64,000 nt of DNA from contig JAECUM010001866.1 of assembly GCA_016617855.1 (NCBI GenBank), positions 33,050 to 97,049 on the forward strand, in the 5' to 3' direction. Origin of the DNA: Megalonaias nervosa. Its lineage: Eukaryota; Mollusca; Bivalvia; Unionida; Unionidae. The position numbers and the translations under genes are program-made. Shown in pieces: positions 13,344 through 25,204 of this stretch. How positions within the stretch are numbered: the first letter of the stretch is position 1; every line of letters begins with the position of its first letter. The notes beneath the pieces were generated by a model. That model was not told where the DNA came from. It made no database searches and saw only the letters and a program-made list of their open reading frames with translations.

Positions 13344-13683
13344 GACCGCTCAGGTGGCCTAGTGGTTAGAGCGTCCACCTCGGATGCGGGAGATCGTGGG
13401 TTCGATCCCCGGCCGAGTCATACCAAAGACTTACAAAAATGGTACTAACAGCTGCCTCGCTTGGCGCTCAGCAATAAGAGGTTTGTGTTAGGACGGGTCG
13501 GCCTGGTGTCAGGATAATGTGACTGGGTGGGACATCATGCTACATGTCTGCGGCATGATGCCCCATTGCTAGACATCACTATAAACTGCCACACTGCAGA
13601 CATCGTAGCGATATGACCTAAAAATTGTTAATGCTACGTTAAATCCAAATCACACAAACAAACACACACACACACACACACAC
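13344..13683 (+). mobile_element. tRNA-derived SINE, copy 2 (full length)
   Basis: This is the best-preserved copy. It is flanked by perfect 13-bp target-site duplications, TCAACAAAAAGTA at 13331-13343 and 13684-13696. The head is GACCGCTCAGGTGGCCTAGT with the A box, followed by the B box GGTTCGATCCC. The body carries GTCAGGATAATGTGACTGGG and CATGCTACATGTCTGCGGCA, then AGACATCGTAGCGATATGAC, and the element ends in (CA)n. Length is 340 bp. Perfect duplications and an intact polymerase III promoter point to a fairly recent insertion. Confidence 0.95.
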
Positions 13684-13873
13684 TCAACAAAAAGTAATCG
13701 GAATTAACAAATAAACTGTGATTTACAAAAAGTCTGATTTGGTATTATGACAGGTCATCCCAACCAGAAACTAAATGTAATTAACACTTACTTTACGAAA
13801 GATCTTTGATGTTAAAGAATTTTAACAAATAATATCCCCACCTCCCAAACACCACTGTACTATGTTTTGATAG

Positions 13874-13878
<5 letters not shown>

Positions 13879-13958
<80 letters not shown>
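13879..13958. repeat. (CT)n microsatellite
   Basis: Forty perfect CT units. Confidence 0.98.
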
Positions 13959-13960
<2 letters not shown>

Positions 13961-14381
13961 GTTCAACAGATGATCTCAAATCCTGTTTACAATAGCTCAG
14001 GCTGCGTCAATTTTCTGTTTTCTCTTTCTTATTTTGCCTGAACCGGCAAAGGGTTTGGAAGTTGAACATTATTTTTGTTTGTCGTAACAATACACCCGAT
14101 ATATGCACTAAAAATAACATTGATCGATAAATTAAACTAATTTTTGTGACGATAAATACAGATGACACACTGATTAACTGCTCTGACACTGCATGTACAA
14201 GAATACTTTTTCAGCAGTTTAGATATACACAGCCACTTACTAACCAGCCTGCTATGTATCCCGTTAGAACCCTTTAGTAGAACAGCACGTACAGCAGGAG
14301 TAACACAGACGAATCTGATTTAATTCCCAACCATGACAGTTTGACATTGTTTCCACAGCCCGCTATATCACCAGGCCCTCA

Positions 14382-14690
14382 GTAGCACAGCTAAAAATGG
14401 GTTTTACTGCTCTGACAGGTTAATATAAGCGACATTTGAGGACAAAATGTCTAAGTAGGGTGAAGAAGTGGAGCAGTCTCAGTAGCAGCTGTCAAGTTAT
14501 TAATGGGCTTTACTGCTCTGACAGGTTAATATGGGTGAGATTTGAGGACAAAATGTCAAAGGTGAAGAAGTGTAGCAGTCTCAGTAGCAGCTGGCACCGT
14601 TAAGCATGGGTTTTGACTGTTCTGACAGGTTAATATGGGTGACATTTGAGGACAAAATGTCTAAGGTGAAGAAGTGTAGCAGTCTATGTA
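14382..14690. repeat. ~105-bp tandem repeat, 3 copies
   Basis: Three units share CTGACAGGTTAATATGGGTG, ATTTGAGGACAAAATGTC, GGTGAAGAAGTGTAGCAGTC and CAGTAGCAGCT; unit starts near 14397, 14503 and 14606. Confidence 0.9.
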
Positions 14691-15204
14691 TACATGTATG
14701 AGGCTACTTATATTGGTCGGACCTTTCAGAATAGTTGGATGTGTCCAGCTGTGAGACAAATAAAACAGGTTTGATTCCCCAGAATGAAAGTAAAACTCTG
14801 CGTCCCATCCTTTTATAATATACTACAATGCAATAACGGCTGTAAATAAGAAACGTTTACTAAAATCAAACTTTTGTCATTAGACTGATGCTGTGTATAA
14901 AGATACATATGAAAGAAAATGTGCTATTTCATCTTTACGTGGTGCTTTCTCAACAATACCTTCAATATTTTGAACCAATTTTTGCATCTGTGAGTTACAT
15001 CAGAAATTTTTGCTTACTAAATAATTTAAAATCTGCAACATAATGAATATTAAACATCAACAAACTTTTTAAAAAAATTCAATACAATTGTACCTAAACC
15101 ATTGAGTCAGTGAATTTATATGCACTCCTGCGAAATATATTTGGTTAATTTCAAGTAACACCCATTGACCAGAACTCACTCATGACTAGTATCTAATTGT
15201 AGAA

Positions 15205-16110
15205 CAAGAGTCTACCGAAGGGACTGATGCCCGACTGGCCAAAAAGAGTTTAAAGGGATTCAGATAAGACCAATTCTTCGTGACAGCTACTGAGCGCAGA
15301 AATCATCTCAGTCTGATATTCTTGAGCAAGAACAAGATGCTAAATTAGCTGTATGCTGAATGCAACATCAGCACCATTTTTCGTAAGGTCCAACTAGATA
15401 TCACAAGAACACTTTTGGTGAAAACCCCATTATGATGTGAACATCCGTCTAATCGGAGTAGTGATAACAAGATTTTCAAGATATAGTGATAAGATCTTTA
15501 AAATGGCCACTGTGTCGGCTATATTAGAGGTCAGGTTAGTACCGTTTACATTTTGGACCAACTAAATGTCACACGAACTCATCTGGTGCAAACCATGTTA
15601 ATATATCCATCCATTCAGTGGTAGCAGTAACAACTTGATTTTCAAGGTCACTGTTATGGTGGCTATATTGGATGTCAAAGCAGCGCCATTTTCATTTAGG
15701 ACCAACCAGATATAATCAGATTTTTGTCCTGAAAACCCCAGGCTGATATGACAATCCATTCAGGAGAAGTAGCAATAATAAGATTAACAAGATGACCACT
15801 GTTTCAGCCATACTGTACGTCCAAGCTGGACCATTCATTCTAAAGTAGTGATATGATTTTCAAGATGGCCATTGTGTGGGCCATATTGGATAACCGACCA
15901 TCACAATTTTCATTTAGGACCAACTAGACCATGCGCTGAATGTGTGCGTAAATTTTAATGAAAATTACTCAAAAATGTTTAGGAATATTAGTGATAAGAA
16001 ACTGTTGCTAAGGGATGGCTGCATGACGTCGGACAAAACGCCATCCCATAAGCTCTTCTACTCTTTCGCCAGTATAGCTCAAAATTATTGTTTTGCAAAA
16101 TGCAACAAGT
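15205..16110 (+). repeat. Dispersed element with internal ~140-bp repeats, copy A
   Basis: A head GAACAAGAGTCTACCGAAGG leads into about four diverged units containing AGCACCATTTTCATTTAGGA, CAACTAGATATCACA, GGTGAAAACCCCAT, CATCCATTCAGG and ATTTTCAAGATGGCCA. The closing block (GTGATAAGAAACTG to GCCATCCCATAAGCTCTTCT) has a clear counterpart at 44940-45030, so the two clusters share a layout. Heads and internal tandem units of this style are known from mollusc repeats of the non-autonomous Helitron-like kind; that assignment is inference. Confidence 0.6.
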
Positions 16111-16159
16111 ATTATACGACATTAATCATTATATTTTCATGTTAATTTAACAGGAGAGT

Positions 16160-16365
16160 ATTGGAGGCAGGAGCCATGAGGTTTCACTGCTTAGCATACC
16201 TAGCCTGTTACCAAAAGAATGTAGATTTGAATCCTACCGTCAGATCAGACCAGACCGGGGTGTGTACTTAGACAACATGCTTTACTCCATTTACATTGGC
16301 ACTAAATAAGTTACACGTGTTGCTGTGCCATTTAACACCAAACCAAAGCTGAATGAAATTAAATT
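16160..16365 (+). mobile_element. Possible tRNA-related SINE, third type
   Basis: TTTCACTGCTTAGCATACC resembles an A-box region, and GATTTGAATCCTACC about 50 bp later a B box. The 3' body has no match in this window and its ends are not defined. Confidence 0.35.
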
Positions 16366-16869
16366 AATGACGATGCTCATTTTAAAGAAAGCAATTAATT
16401 CTACCTTCTGCACACCTTATACACTGAAGGACATTTTGGATGCCTTGGATATTGCATCATCGCTTTGCATTATGTTATGAAAACATTTGTAACATCATGC
16501 CTATGCATCATACTTATTAAACATCAAACATTTTATCTATGTTAAAGCTTTGGACAACAATTTTATAACATTTCTTAACTAGCGGTCAATATCGCACTGA
16601 AAAATCAACAGACTGTGTGAAACACGCAAATCATATTTTCAAACTTCACATTTATTTCTCCATTAAATCTCTCCCATATACAGATAATCCCCTAACTTCT
16701 TTCGAAATGGAGAAGGAAATTCCCCCTCCACCTACAGGTTCAGTTCTAATACAGACCTTGCTGCAGGGCTATACTCAAATCATAAAATCCAAAACATGAT
16801 TCAAGTTACAACTTTGAAAGTTTATTTGTTAAATTTGCAGGTTAAGGCTGTACAAATTTCTGTACATTA

Positions 16870-17045
16870 ACACGAGAAATAAGACCAATTCCAATGACGA
16901 ATTACTGTATTTTCAAATACCATACAAGACAAATTCCAATGACAAATTTCTGGGCATTGAAATGCCAAGACAGACAAATTGCAGTGACAAATTCTTGCGC
17001 ATTAAAATTCGAAAGAAGGCATATTCCAATGACAAAAAAGTTTAC
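16870..17045 (+). repeat. ~45-48-bp imperfect tandem repeat
   Basis: Three to four units carry GACAAATTCCAATGACAAAT and GCATTGAAATGCCAAG-type words. The period is close to a multiple of three, so a 78-codon frame (16894-17130) stays open with repeated RQIPMTNFWALK-like segments. I regard the frame as a by-product. Confidence 0.7.
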
Positions 17046-17930
17046 AGCTTTCTTTAAAGCTACTAAATTTCACTTGTACCTACAACTACAATTTAATTTA
17101 GCCGATCAGTCAATCGAATTCTCGGACTAGAGTATTCGTGGCTGTTCAGTAATCAAACTGTCACATGAACTCCCATGAAAATAAACAAACTGTGAACACA
17201 ATATGCTTTTAGAATCAAAACATTATTAACATCAATGTAGTGAAAATCCATTACTTTAGGATGATAGTGATTTGAAAAGGAAATTAAAACCTGGAATGTG
17301 TTGTATTCCTCGTGCATTTTCTATTGCGCAATACACTGGGGTGAAGTACTGTAAGAAGACATATAGGTTGGCTTTCTAAATTTTTGGAATCCGTTCCATG
17401 TTTAAGACCAGAATAAGAGAAAAGGTAGATGTATTACGATTTGCCACAGCGATTCAGTAGACCAGTCTCAAAGAATAAGTAGATGTATAAAGTAAGATTT
17501 GGCGCGGTGATTCAGTGAAAACAAATCTAAACATCGACTCAGTTGGTTGAAGTTTTCGTTAGTTTGACATCCTGATTCTAAGTTCGTAATTATATAAGCA
17601 AATATGGTTATTATTTCATGATCATGTTGCAACCAAGGCCTCGGATAGCGTAGAACTAGGACACATTTCGGGGTCCCACAACGGTCACAGGGCCCAATGC
17701 CGAAGAGAAGTTTCTTTATCTTTTTTGCAATTCATAGGGACCTACAGGAGAATTTTTCCTAGGGCCAACAAATTCTGTCGGTGGCCCTGGCCGCAACTAC
17801 CAACCTCACCCCTCATTCAGCTGGCATTGTGCCTGCATGTTATTGACCTTGCAAATTTTTATAATAAAAACTTAGTTTTAAACATGTATAATAAATGGTG
17901 TATTATCGAAACCCATGTTGAAAGAGCCAC

Positions 17931-18060
17931 ACCGACTCATTTGTACGTGCTCAGGACTTGTGACAGAAGGGATATGGGTTGAAATCCTATCGTCGACTCA
18001 GAAAAACGCCAAACTAGATCCATCAGATGACACTGAGATTTATCCAGGTACCTGACTGTC
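17931..18060 (+). mobile_element. Possible tRNA-related SINE remnant
   Basis: ATGGGTTGAAATCCTATCGT resembles a B box and is preceded by GTGCTCAGGACTTGTGACAG. The head is too worn for a firm call. Confidence 0.25.
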
Positions 18061-18079
18061 CAAAATAGTGTATTCCGAA

Positions 18080-18196
18080 CAGGGGCGCCCGCATAATTAT
18101 TTTCGGGGGTAGGGGGATATGTACTGGTCAGCAATTACGTTATGCAGATGAAGGCCAAAATATGTTTAGATGTGCCCCTATGTGCCTGGGCCCATG
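18080..18196. mobile_element. hAT-like MITE, 117 bp
   Basis: Perfect 8-bp direct repeats ATTCCGAA lie at 18072-18079 and 18197-18204. The element starts CAGGGGCGCCCGCA and ends TGCCTGGGCCCATG, imperfect inverted repeats. An 8-bp duplication with CA...TG ends fits a hAT-type non-autonomous transposon (family knowledge). It carries no coding capacity. Confidence 0.75.
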
Positions 18197-18204
18197 ATTC
18201 CGAA

Positions 18205-19281
18205 TACACTCTGTTATCTGAATCCTGTGCAAAAACCAAAGAACCTAATATGCCCAAGCATACTGCGCCTGCAGTTCAGGGTCCATCGTGTTTGTTCTAC
18301 TAATTATTCCTTACAAATTGCACAGACCTAGATTATGCGAAGACAGATCTGGGTTCGTGCAGTTTGCAGTTGGACTCATAGGAAAGTATATACGGTATTC
18401 GTTCGAGTGGACCTATTAATGAAAGTCTTAAAGTTAACATGTATTACAGAAAGTACAGGCATTTACACGATTCGTTCTCGTTTATTATGAATCAAGATCA
18501 AGAGTCATGAGGTTTTCAATGATACTCATTACTTGCAGCCATCCAAAATATCTGAAACAAATAGATCTCTCAGCAACAAACATTACAGATTATGACTGTC
18601 ACCTGATAAACAATAAAATAATTATGGTTAATAAAATTATGTGTTGGGCATACAATCTTTGAATTGATCTGTATTATATTTAAATGCATTTGGATAAGTT
18701 AGAGCTGCATGTTTCACGGTAATCAACTGTAAACAAAAGGCTAAATTTATATGTGAACCTTACTTAATTGCAGATAATTCTTAATATAGAAAATCCATAA
18801 CATTGATTTGTGTGCATTTCAAAGTTTAAAATAAAACATTTTATTAAACGCTTTTTATCAAAATTTCCTCGTGTTGAATTTAAGGAATTTATTTTCACGC
18901 AAGCTTAAATCGCCGGAGTCTGAAATTTAAACAATTGGTAATTTATTATTATGAACACAGTGCCAAGGCTAAGCAGTTTTCCTTACAGAAAATTATTCTG
19001 TAAAGGAAAGCAGTGGATTCATGTTTTACCTAAGTGTTTTGGTATTGGTCTACGATACTCCATATATAAATATTTTTTTAAACATTACTGAAACTCTTAA
19101 GAACTGTCAATGGATTAAATTTTAAATTCTCATTTTCCTCGGCTTCATACCTCTATGACACCAAAAAAAAATATAGAATAATCAAAACCTTGAATTAATA
19201 CCTGTACCTTTCACCTGATGGTTGATATCAAGTGTAGTAGTTGACCTCTTTCTTCTTCTCGCTGCCTATTCTACTTAACTG

Positions 19282-19284
<3 letters not shown>
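18205..19284. other. Intergenic, nothing recognised
   Basis: AT-rich sequence without supported genes or repeat structure. Confidence 0.4.

Positions 19285-19355
<71 letters not shown>
19285..19355. repeat. (GA)n microsatellite
   Basis: About 35 perfect GA units. The minus-strand open frame reading SLSLSL across it is an artefact. Confidence 0.98.
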
Positions 19356-19357
<2 letters not shown>

Positions 19358-19434
19358 TTTGCAGCACACGATGAGTTTCCGGCTGGGCAATACCTGACCC
19401 CGACACCCAAACTTGAATGATCCGCTTTTTGTAA

Positions 19435-19845
19435 GCTTATTAAAGTTCTCACTCTTTAGAGTGTGATGCAATGTATCCCACAATATAAGAAAAAGTACTC
19501 TGTGCATGACAGACTCCTTGATAAACAAACCTGCACACTTATGGAGGGGGATTACCGCCATAATTCTATGCGTGTATTTTCTAACCTTCCTTGATGCATT
19601 ATTGTAAATGACTGCATCTTGCAATTTGCCAACTACTGAACTGATTCTATTGTTTGTCGTATGGCAAACGCTATGTCAGTTATTACAAGTTTTTATATTC
19701 TGTTTATAAACGTGCCATATTACAATTACATCATTTTAACTGCTGTTTTCATACAGAATTGGCCTTGCAAATAATGTAAATACTAAGTTTTATCAGCATC
19801 GTCTTTGTTGTCCAACTCGTGTCGCCATCTGTTGTCATAATGACA
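19435..19845 (+). repeat. Inverted dispersed repeat, copy A
   Basis: Aligns to the reverse complement of 24375-24915. Shared words include ATGGAGGGGGATTACC, CCTTGATGCATTATTGTAAA, ATCTTGCAATTTGCCAACA/T and CAGTTATTACAAGTTTT. This copy has a single middle segment where the other has an amplified one. No coding capacity was seen; family unknown. Confidence 0.8.
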
Positions 19846-19889
19846 TACTAGAGATTAGCTTGGCATTATGACAACAGACGGCGCTCTGA
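19826..19889. repeat. Hairpin inverted repeat
   Basis: CGCCATCTGTTGTCATAATG and CATTATGACAACAGACGGCG face each other across about 20 bp, with one mismatch in the arms. A single arm, CGCCATCTATTGTCATAATG, recurs near 24371 at the end of the related dispersed repeat. Confidence 0.85.
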
Positions 19890-19924
19890 ATTTATAAAGT
19901 TTTTCCTTTACCAAAAATAATTAA

Positions 19925-21004
19925 TGCTCCCCACGGAGCTTTTTTTACGGCATTCGTTTTGTGTCGATAAACATTGTAACTCTTTCAGTCCCTTTTTTTA
20001 AGGTGCACGTTAGCAACGAAGTTTTAATCGTTCTCTAAAACCATGTGTTTTCTCGAGAATCTAAGTGATTTATAACATTACGAAAATACAAAACTCATAC
20101 ATTGCAGCAGAGTGGTTCATCTTCTTCAACCCCAGTTTTGACACATTTAAGTATTTACTTTCACCGTTTAAGAAATCTACTTCTTACTGATATCTCTCAT
20201 CACTTTGGAAACATTAGTTATTTTAGCAAAGTAAGAATCAGAAACTATAATGATATGTTCCCTCGTACTATTCTTAACCAGCTTTCATCATACGACCCCT
20301 GGTTGTATGGATCGTATTGTACGTTACCCATTTTGACGTACCTCACAGGCGTGTATCTTTTCCGTGATACAATTGTTCATAACCTCCGGTGAAAATAATA
20401 CATTTCAGAGCAACATCAATAGCACATAAAAAAAAAGTTTATAGGTAAAATCACATTAAAAATATTAAGTATTCCTAAAGGTTTTCTTATTCTCATCACA
20501 ATCTTCATTTTGGAACATATTTTGTCGCAAAAGCCGAAAAAATCAAATTGTGGAAAATCATGTTCGTATCATGATACAAATGTTTACTTGCGATTAGAAA
20601 TATTAGATTTAGTATACGATTGTTTTCCAATACTTAATTTGCGTTGTTAATGTACAGAACCTCAACCTTTGAATGTATTTTTAAAAAACAAAACAAAACA
20701 AAACAACAGCTTTGAAACTGGTTTGCATCCTTTAAAACTTTTGTCTCTGAAAGTGGAAATAATCAGAGACAAAAGACATAATATTACAAGAGATTTTAAG
20801 TTTATTTATTGTAATTCTTACCATTTTCAAACCAAAATTAAAATAATAAATTAGTTCAACTATTTAAGAAAATATAAATATAGCACTCTTAGGTTATAAT
20901 TATTCAGCTGATCTTTGTCTCATTAAAGATTTAAAAGAAAAAAAAATTAAAAGAATTTTTTAAATATGAATCTAGTTTTAATAAGTGTGCTGCTGTTTGC
21001 AATA

Positions 21005-21008
<4 letters not shown>
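19925..21008. other. Intergenic, nothing firm
   Basis: A 96-codon plus-strand frame (20102-20392) is unrecognised and lacks splice or promoter support. The remainder is AT-rich with homopolymer runs. Confidence 0.4.

Positions 21009-21062
<54 letters not shown>
21009..21062. repeat. (GA)n microsatellite
   Basis: About 27 perfect AG units; the RERERE frame across it is spurious. Confidence 0.98.
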
Positions 21063-21066
<4 letters not shown>

Positions 21067-21097
21067 CACCAAAACTGCATATTTCATTAAGTTATTG

Positions 21098-21535
21098 TAA
21101 CTGTATACATGTACCTGGGTCGATAAGCGTGTTTTGGGACAGTCTTAGGGTCTTTCCTTCAGCAAGTATCAACAAGAAAAAAAACTCTACTGATCTTACT
21201 CGATAATTATACAGGGTAGAATTTTACTGATCACTTTCTATTTATTTGGTTTTATTGTATTTAATTGCCAACATGTATCCTAGGCAACTGATGGTGTTTT
21301 GGGATAGTCTGCTGTTTTAGGGTAGTCATGGGGTTTATCCTTTGGTGATAATTACCAACATGGTGGAAAAAAGTCTCCTGATCTTACTCGATACTAATAC
21401 AATGCAGGATTTTGCTGATCACTGTCTCTTTTAAGGTTTGATTCAATATAATTGTATACATATATCCTGGGTAGTTGAGAGTGTTTTTGGATTGTCTTGT
21501 GCTAGCCCCGTGATTTTCAGGGTGATAGGCACAAA
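21098..21535. repeat. ~165-185-bp tandem repeat, 2.5 copies
   Basis: Units near 21098, 21264 and 21450 share a CATGTATCCTGGG-like word, GTGTTTTGGGA, TGATCTTACTCGAT and TTTTGCTGATCACT. They lie just 3', on the plus strand, of the gypsy integrase fragment's end. Confidence 0.75.
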
Positions 21536-21927
21536 AAATTGAAGTGTTTGGTCAAATGCAGGAATAGGTTGCAGATGTGCCTTAGATATCTTCTGATAGG
21601 GATTTTCTACCATTGGACAAGTGTGACAAGGTCTATGGTACTTATAAACATCACTTTTAATTTTCGGCCAATAAAAGTGATTCAGGATCTTGTGATAAAT
21701 CTTATTGACAACAAAATGACCAGCTTAAGAAGTTTTATGGGCTAGACTATGAAAAATTTCCTGTCTATACGACTTAGGAACAACAGTTTGATTGCTCACT
21801 GACCACTCATCACCAGCAGGTACATCAGGTGGTCTCCATTTTCTCATAATGACCCCATTTTTCACAAAGTAACAAACTGGTACTTGTGTGGTTTCAATGT
21901 CTGAAACCCAGTCATGTGTATTCTCTG
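21533..21927 (-). pseudogene. Ty3/gypsy integrase zinc-binding fragment
   Basis: On the minus strand a nearly open frame of about 130 codons reads as the N-terminal part of a gypsy integrase. It has an H-H-C-C zinc-finger pattern: LAHKTS, a stop codon, AGHF, then HFYWPKIKSDVYKYHRPC, ending in CHTC. The single visible stop lies between LAHKTS and AGHF near 21743. Upstream, WVSDIETTQVPV and VCYFVKNGVIMRKWRPP match the linker that precedes this finger in pol. No reverse transcriptase, catalytic integrase core or LTR is attached. It is an isolated dead fragment, and whether it belongs to the family at the right edge cannot be told. Confidence 0.85.
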
Positions 21928-22067
21928 AGGAATAGTACTTGGGGACCTATAACTCACATTAAAATGTATTGCATGCTTATAAAGTAGCTATTACTTTCTG
22001 CTCAGATATCTTACAACTGCAGGCAGAAATTGTCTAATGGTTTCTATTATTCTGTGAAGAAACTAAC

Positions 22068-22070
<3 letters not shown>

Positions 22071-22125
<55 letters not shown>
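22071..22125. repeat. (CT)n microsatellite
   Basis: About 27 perfect TC units. Confidence 0.98.
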
Positions 22126-22127
<2 letters not shown>

Positions 22128-22129
22128 TG

Positions 22130-23783
22130 GGTGATTAAGTCATTTAAATTATGGAATTTACCTTATCCATTGTTCCAAGGCACATGTATTAGGGATAACA
22201 GGCCAAATTTAAAATTTCATCTCAGGTTCATAAATATAATAGTTTTGTGAAGGTCAAAGCATCAGAAATAGCAAATTAGCAAATAAAATATAATCTTTTT
22301 CATGGTCTTTTGCTCATAGCAAGTGCAAACAACTTATTTGTTGCCCGCAAAAAAATTCTCCAAAAAGACAGCATTTTTATACAGTGTATATACTGAATAC
22401 GAAACCAGTAATGGGAACGTTTTGGGGGATTAAGTTCTTGAAACAAAAACTAGGGAATATAACCTGACTGTTCTTAAGACATAATTTGCAAATGTATATG
22501 GTATATAAAAGGAAATGTGTCTTGGCCAATCCAGATTTTTTACAGTTTTAATTCCTCAGAATTTGCAATTATAAGTGTATGTCCAATCCATAAGCCAAAT
22601 TGTGTGAAAAGCTTGTCTTTAAATAGTATTGGCAAATAGATAAACAACAATGTAAAAATACAATCCAGGTATTTGTTCCTTATAATTGTCTACCTGTACG
22701 ATACTTTTTTATTTAGACTAATTCATCTAACAATATTGTTTTTATGAATGCCGGTTTACATCAAGTATTTATTTTGCTCTAGTATTTCCGATGAAAAGTT
22801 AAACACAGGACTGTATATAGTTTTAATTTATTTATTTTGTTTATTGCATAGTTGTATTTTGCTGATATTTTTGTGTCATGACATTATTAACTTATATTTT
22901 ACACAGGATAAAATAATGATAAAATCACAGACAAATGAAAGATGTTTGGGGGGGGGGAGAGATGTATGCTACAACAGCCTGAGCTGTGAGTAGACTTAAA
23001 AACTTTAAAAGTTGTTTAAACAATTATGGGGGGGGGGTCGCATTCTTCTAACAGAAAACAATCACATCTGTAGATGATACATGTAAAATTTTGTAATTTT
23101 TTAAAAACTACTACATTAATTTCATATCCAAATGTATCAAGGAAGTTTGGTACTGTACTGTAGCAGTAATAATAAAAGCAAATTGAGCTGGTCACTGGTA
23201 GCGATAGCAACATTATTTATATCCCATATATTATATTTTTTATAATTGCTACTAAAGGAGTCTGATGTTTTATCAGTGAAGTACCTTACAATCAATCATC
23301 TGTACTATAAATATCGCTTCATATATGGATGAATATGATTTTTAATAATAATAAAAATGTAGTTTCCAGTTTGATATCTGTGGAAATAAAGCATCTCATA
23401 ATTGTATGGAAATGTTCTTTATGTTTAGATAAAGAAAATATATTTCATACTGTTAGAATTTATTTTCTTATACAATGAAATAAGTTCATAGCTATGCTAC
23501 AGTATATGCTTTGTATGCGATGTCCTTGTTTCAAGTCATTTGCCTCTTGCTACTGTATTGGAATTTGGACATCTAAAATGAAATTGGAGATATGAGATAC
23601 TTATCACAGACAACTAGTGATAATACTTGCTGGCTATTGCATAATCATCCATGCCATACATAATAAGAATTCCGTATAATTCGAATATTTTCCTTATGTA
23701 AACTGCCACTGTAAACTGCTGATTAACAGTAAAAATTAATTTCATAGGAATGAGAGAATACACAGAATCATCATCTCTGTAAT

Positions 23784-23786
<3 letters not shown>
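22130..23786. other. Intergenic, nothing firm
   Basis: Contains two poly-G runs (near 22949 and 23027) and unrecognised short open frames. Confidence 0.4.

Positions 23787-23845
<59 letters not shown>
23787..23845. repeat. (CT)n microsatellite
   Basis: About 29 perfect CT units; two ERERER minus-strand frames across it are spurious. Confidence 0.98.
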
Positions 23846-23850
<5 letters not shown>

Positions 23851-24374
23851 TAAACAAGAAAGAGAAAGTATGGCCTTGAGGTGCAATTATCTGCAATTTT
23901 CTCAAACTTTATGAGGTCTTTAGTGATACAAAATGCAGAATTTGCACTGCAATACTCTAAAATAATAAACATGCTCTAAACTGATAACATTGTGAATGAG
24001 AATATATAAACAAATTAGGTCCTTAAACCTTGCTTGTAAGAGGCTAGCCTATTCTGCCACCGTGCGGTCGCGGTACATTACACCCATAAAAAATGTCCAA
24101 ACAAAATTGGGGTGGGAAGGGTCAGCGGATATATAACGTTGTGTAAATACATCTAACTTTATACAATTTGATTCATTTAATTTGTTTGTGCTTCTTGCAG
24201 GCTAACTCTCTGCCGAATGCTAATACTCTAAGAAATCAGCTGACTGTAATGCGGTAATATAATTTGAATGATATTTTAAATATGACGCCCAAACACGCCG
24301 TAAAGTGGCATAACCTCTTGTTGCTAGGGTCAGGGGAGTAGTCTTATTGTAAGAAATTGACGTGTCACAGCGCC

Positions 24375-24915
24375 ATCTATTGTCATAATGAGGGATTATT
24401 TTATGCTAACTTCTGTAATGCTAACTTACAACGTGTTTGATGCTACATTATAATCATGATTTTAGAAGGTGCAATCTGTGTAACTTGTAATATAGCAAGT
24501 TTATAAATAGAATATTAAAACTTGTAATAACTGATATAGCATTTGCAATACGACAAACTAAGAATCAATTCAGTTGTTGGCAAATTGCAAGATACAATAA
24601 CGCAGAAGGAAAGTAGATCTACGCACTTGCAAGCAGCCATTTACAGCTTGCATCAATGAAGAATAGAAAATTCATGACTAGAATTATGACTGTAGCATTT
24701 GCAAGCAGCCATTGACAATAACGCAGTAGGAAAATAGCACTTGCAAACTGCCACGTACAATTTGCATCAATGAAGAATACAATATACATGTAGAGAATTA
24801 TGAAAGTAGCACTTGCAAGCAGCCATTTACAATAATGCATCAAGGAAGATTACACAATACACGCAAAGAATTATGGTGGTAATCCCCCTCCATACACACT
24901 AGTTTGAACTTCAGT
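24375..24915 (-). repeat. Inverted dispersed repeat, copy B, with internal amplification
   Basis: Reverse-complement counterpart of 19435-19845. Its middle (about 24620-24870) is expanded to roughly two and a half tandem units of about 115-120 bp, each with GCACTTGCAAGCAGCCATTT, GCATCAATGAAGAATA and AGAATTATGA. Copy A has only one. Confidence 0.8.
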
Positions 24916-25204
24916 TTGTGGAACTTTAATAAATGGGATGGATAGGTCAAAACACTGGCATATCAACGCATGATAAAGCCCGAGCACTTGCATATTAACA
25001 CACGATATACACATGGAATACTCCTGCTGAGCATAGAGTCTCAAATTCGGCAAATTCAGCATATTGCTACTAATACATTTTACACTTCCTCAATAAACCC
25101 TACAACATCCGTCTGTGAGACAGATGAGAAACTGCAACTATTGAACTACTACCATCTTGTTTAATCAACCCCCACTATTGACAACAAACTATCGCGGTCA
25201 AAGC

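Noticed and set aside
13344..13420. A tRNA gene, from clear A and B boxes
   Set aside because: It is the head of a SINE with target duplications, body and tail, and it recurs in several copies.
19271..19624. 117-codon minus-strand frame with a serine-leucine run
   Set aside because: Half of it is a (GA)n tract; the rest is part of a dispersed repeat.
23614..23972. Two overlapping frames with Arg-Glu runs
   Set aside because: Artefacts of the (CT)n tract at 23787-23845.
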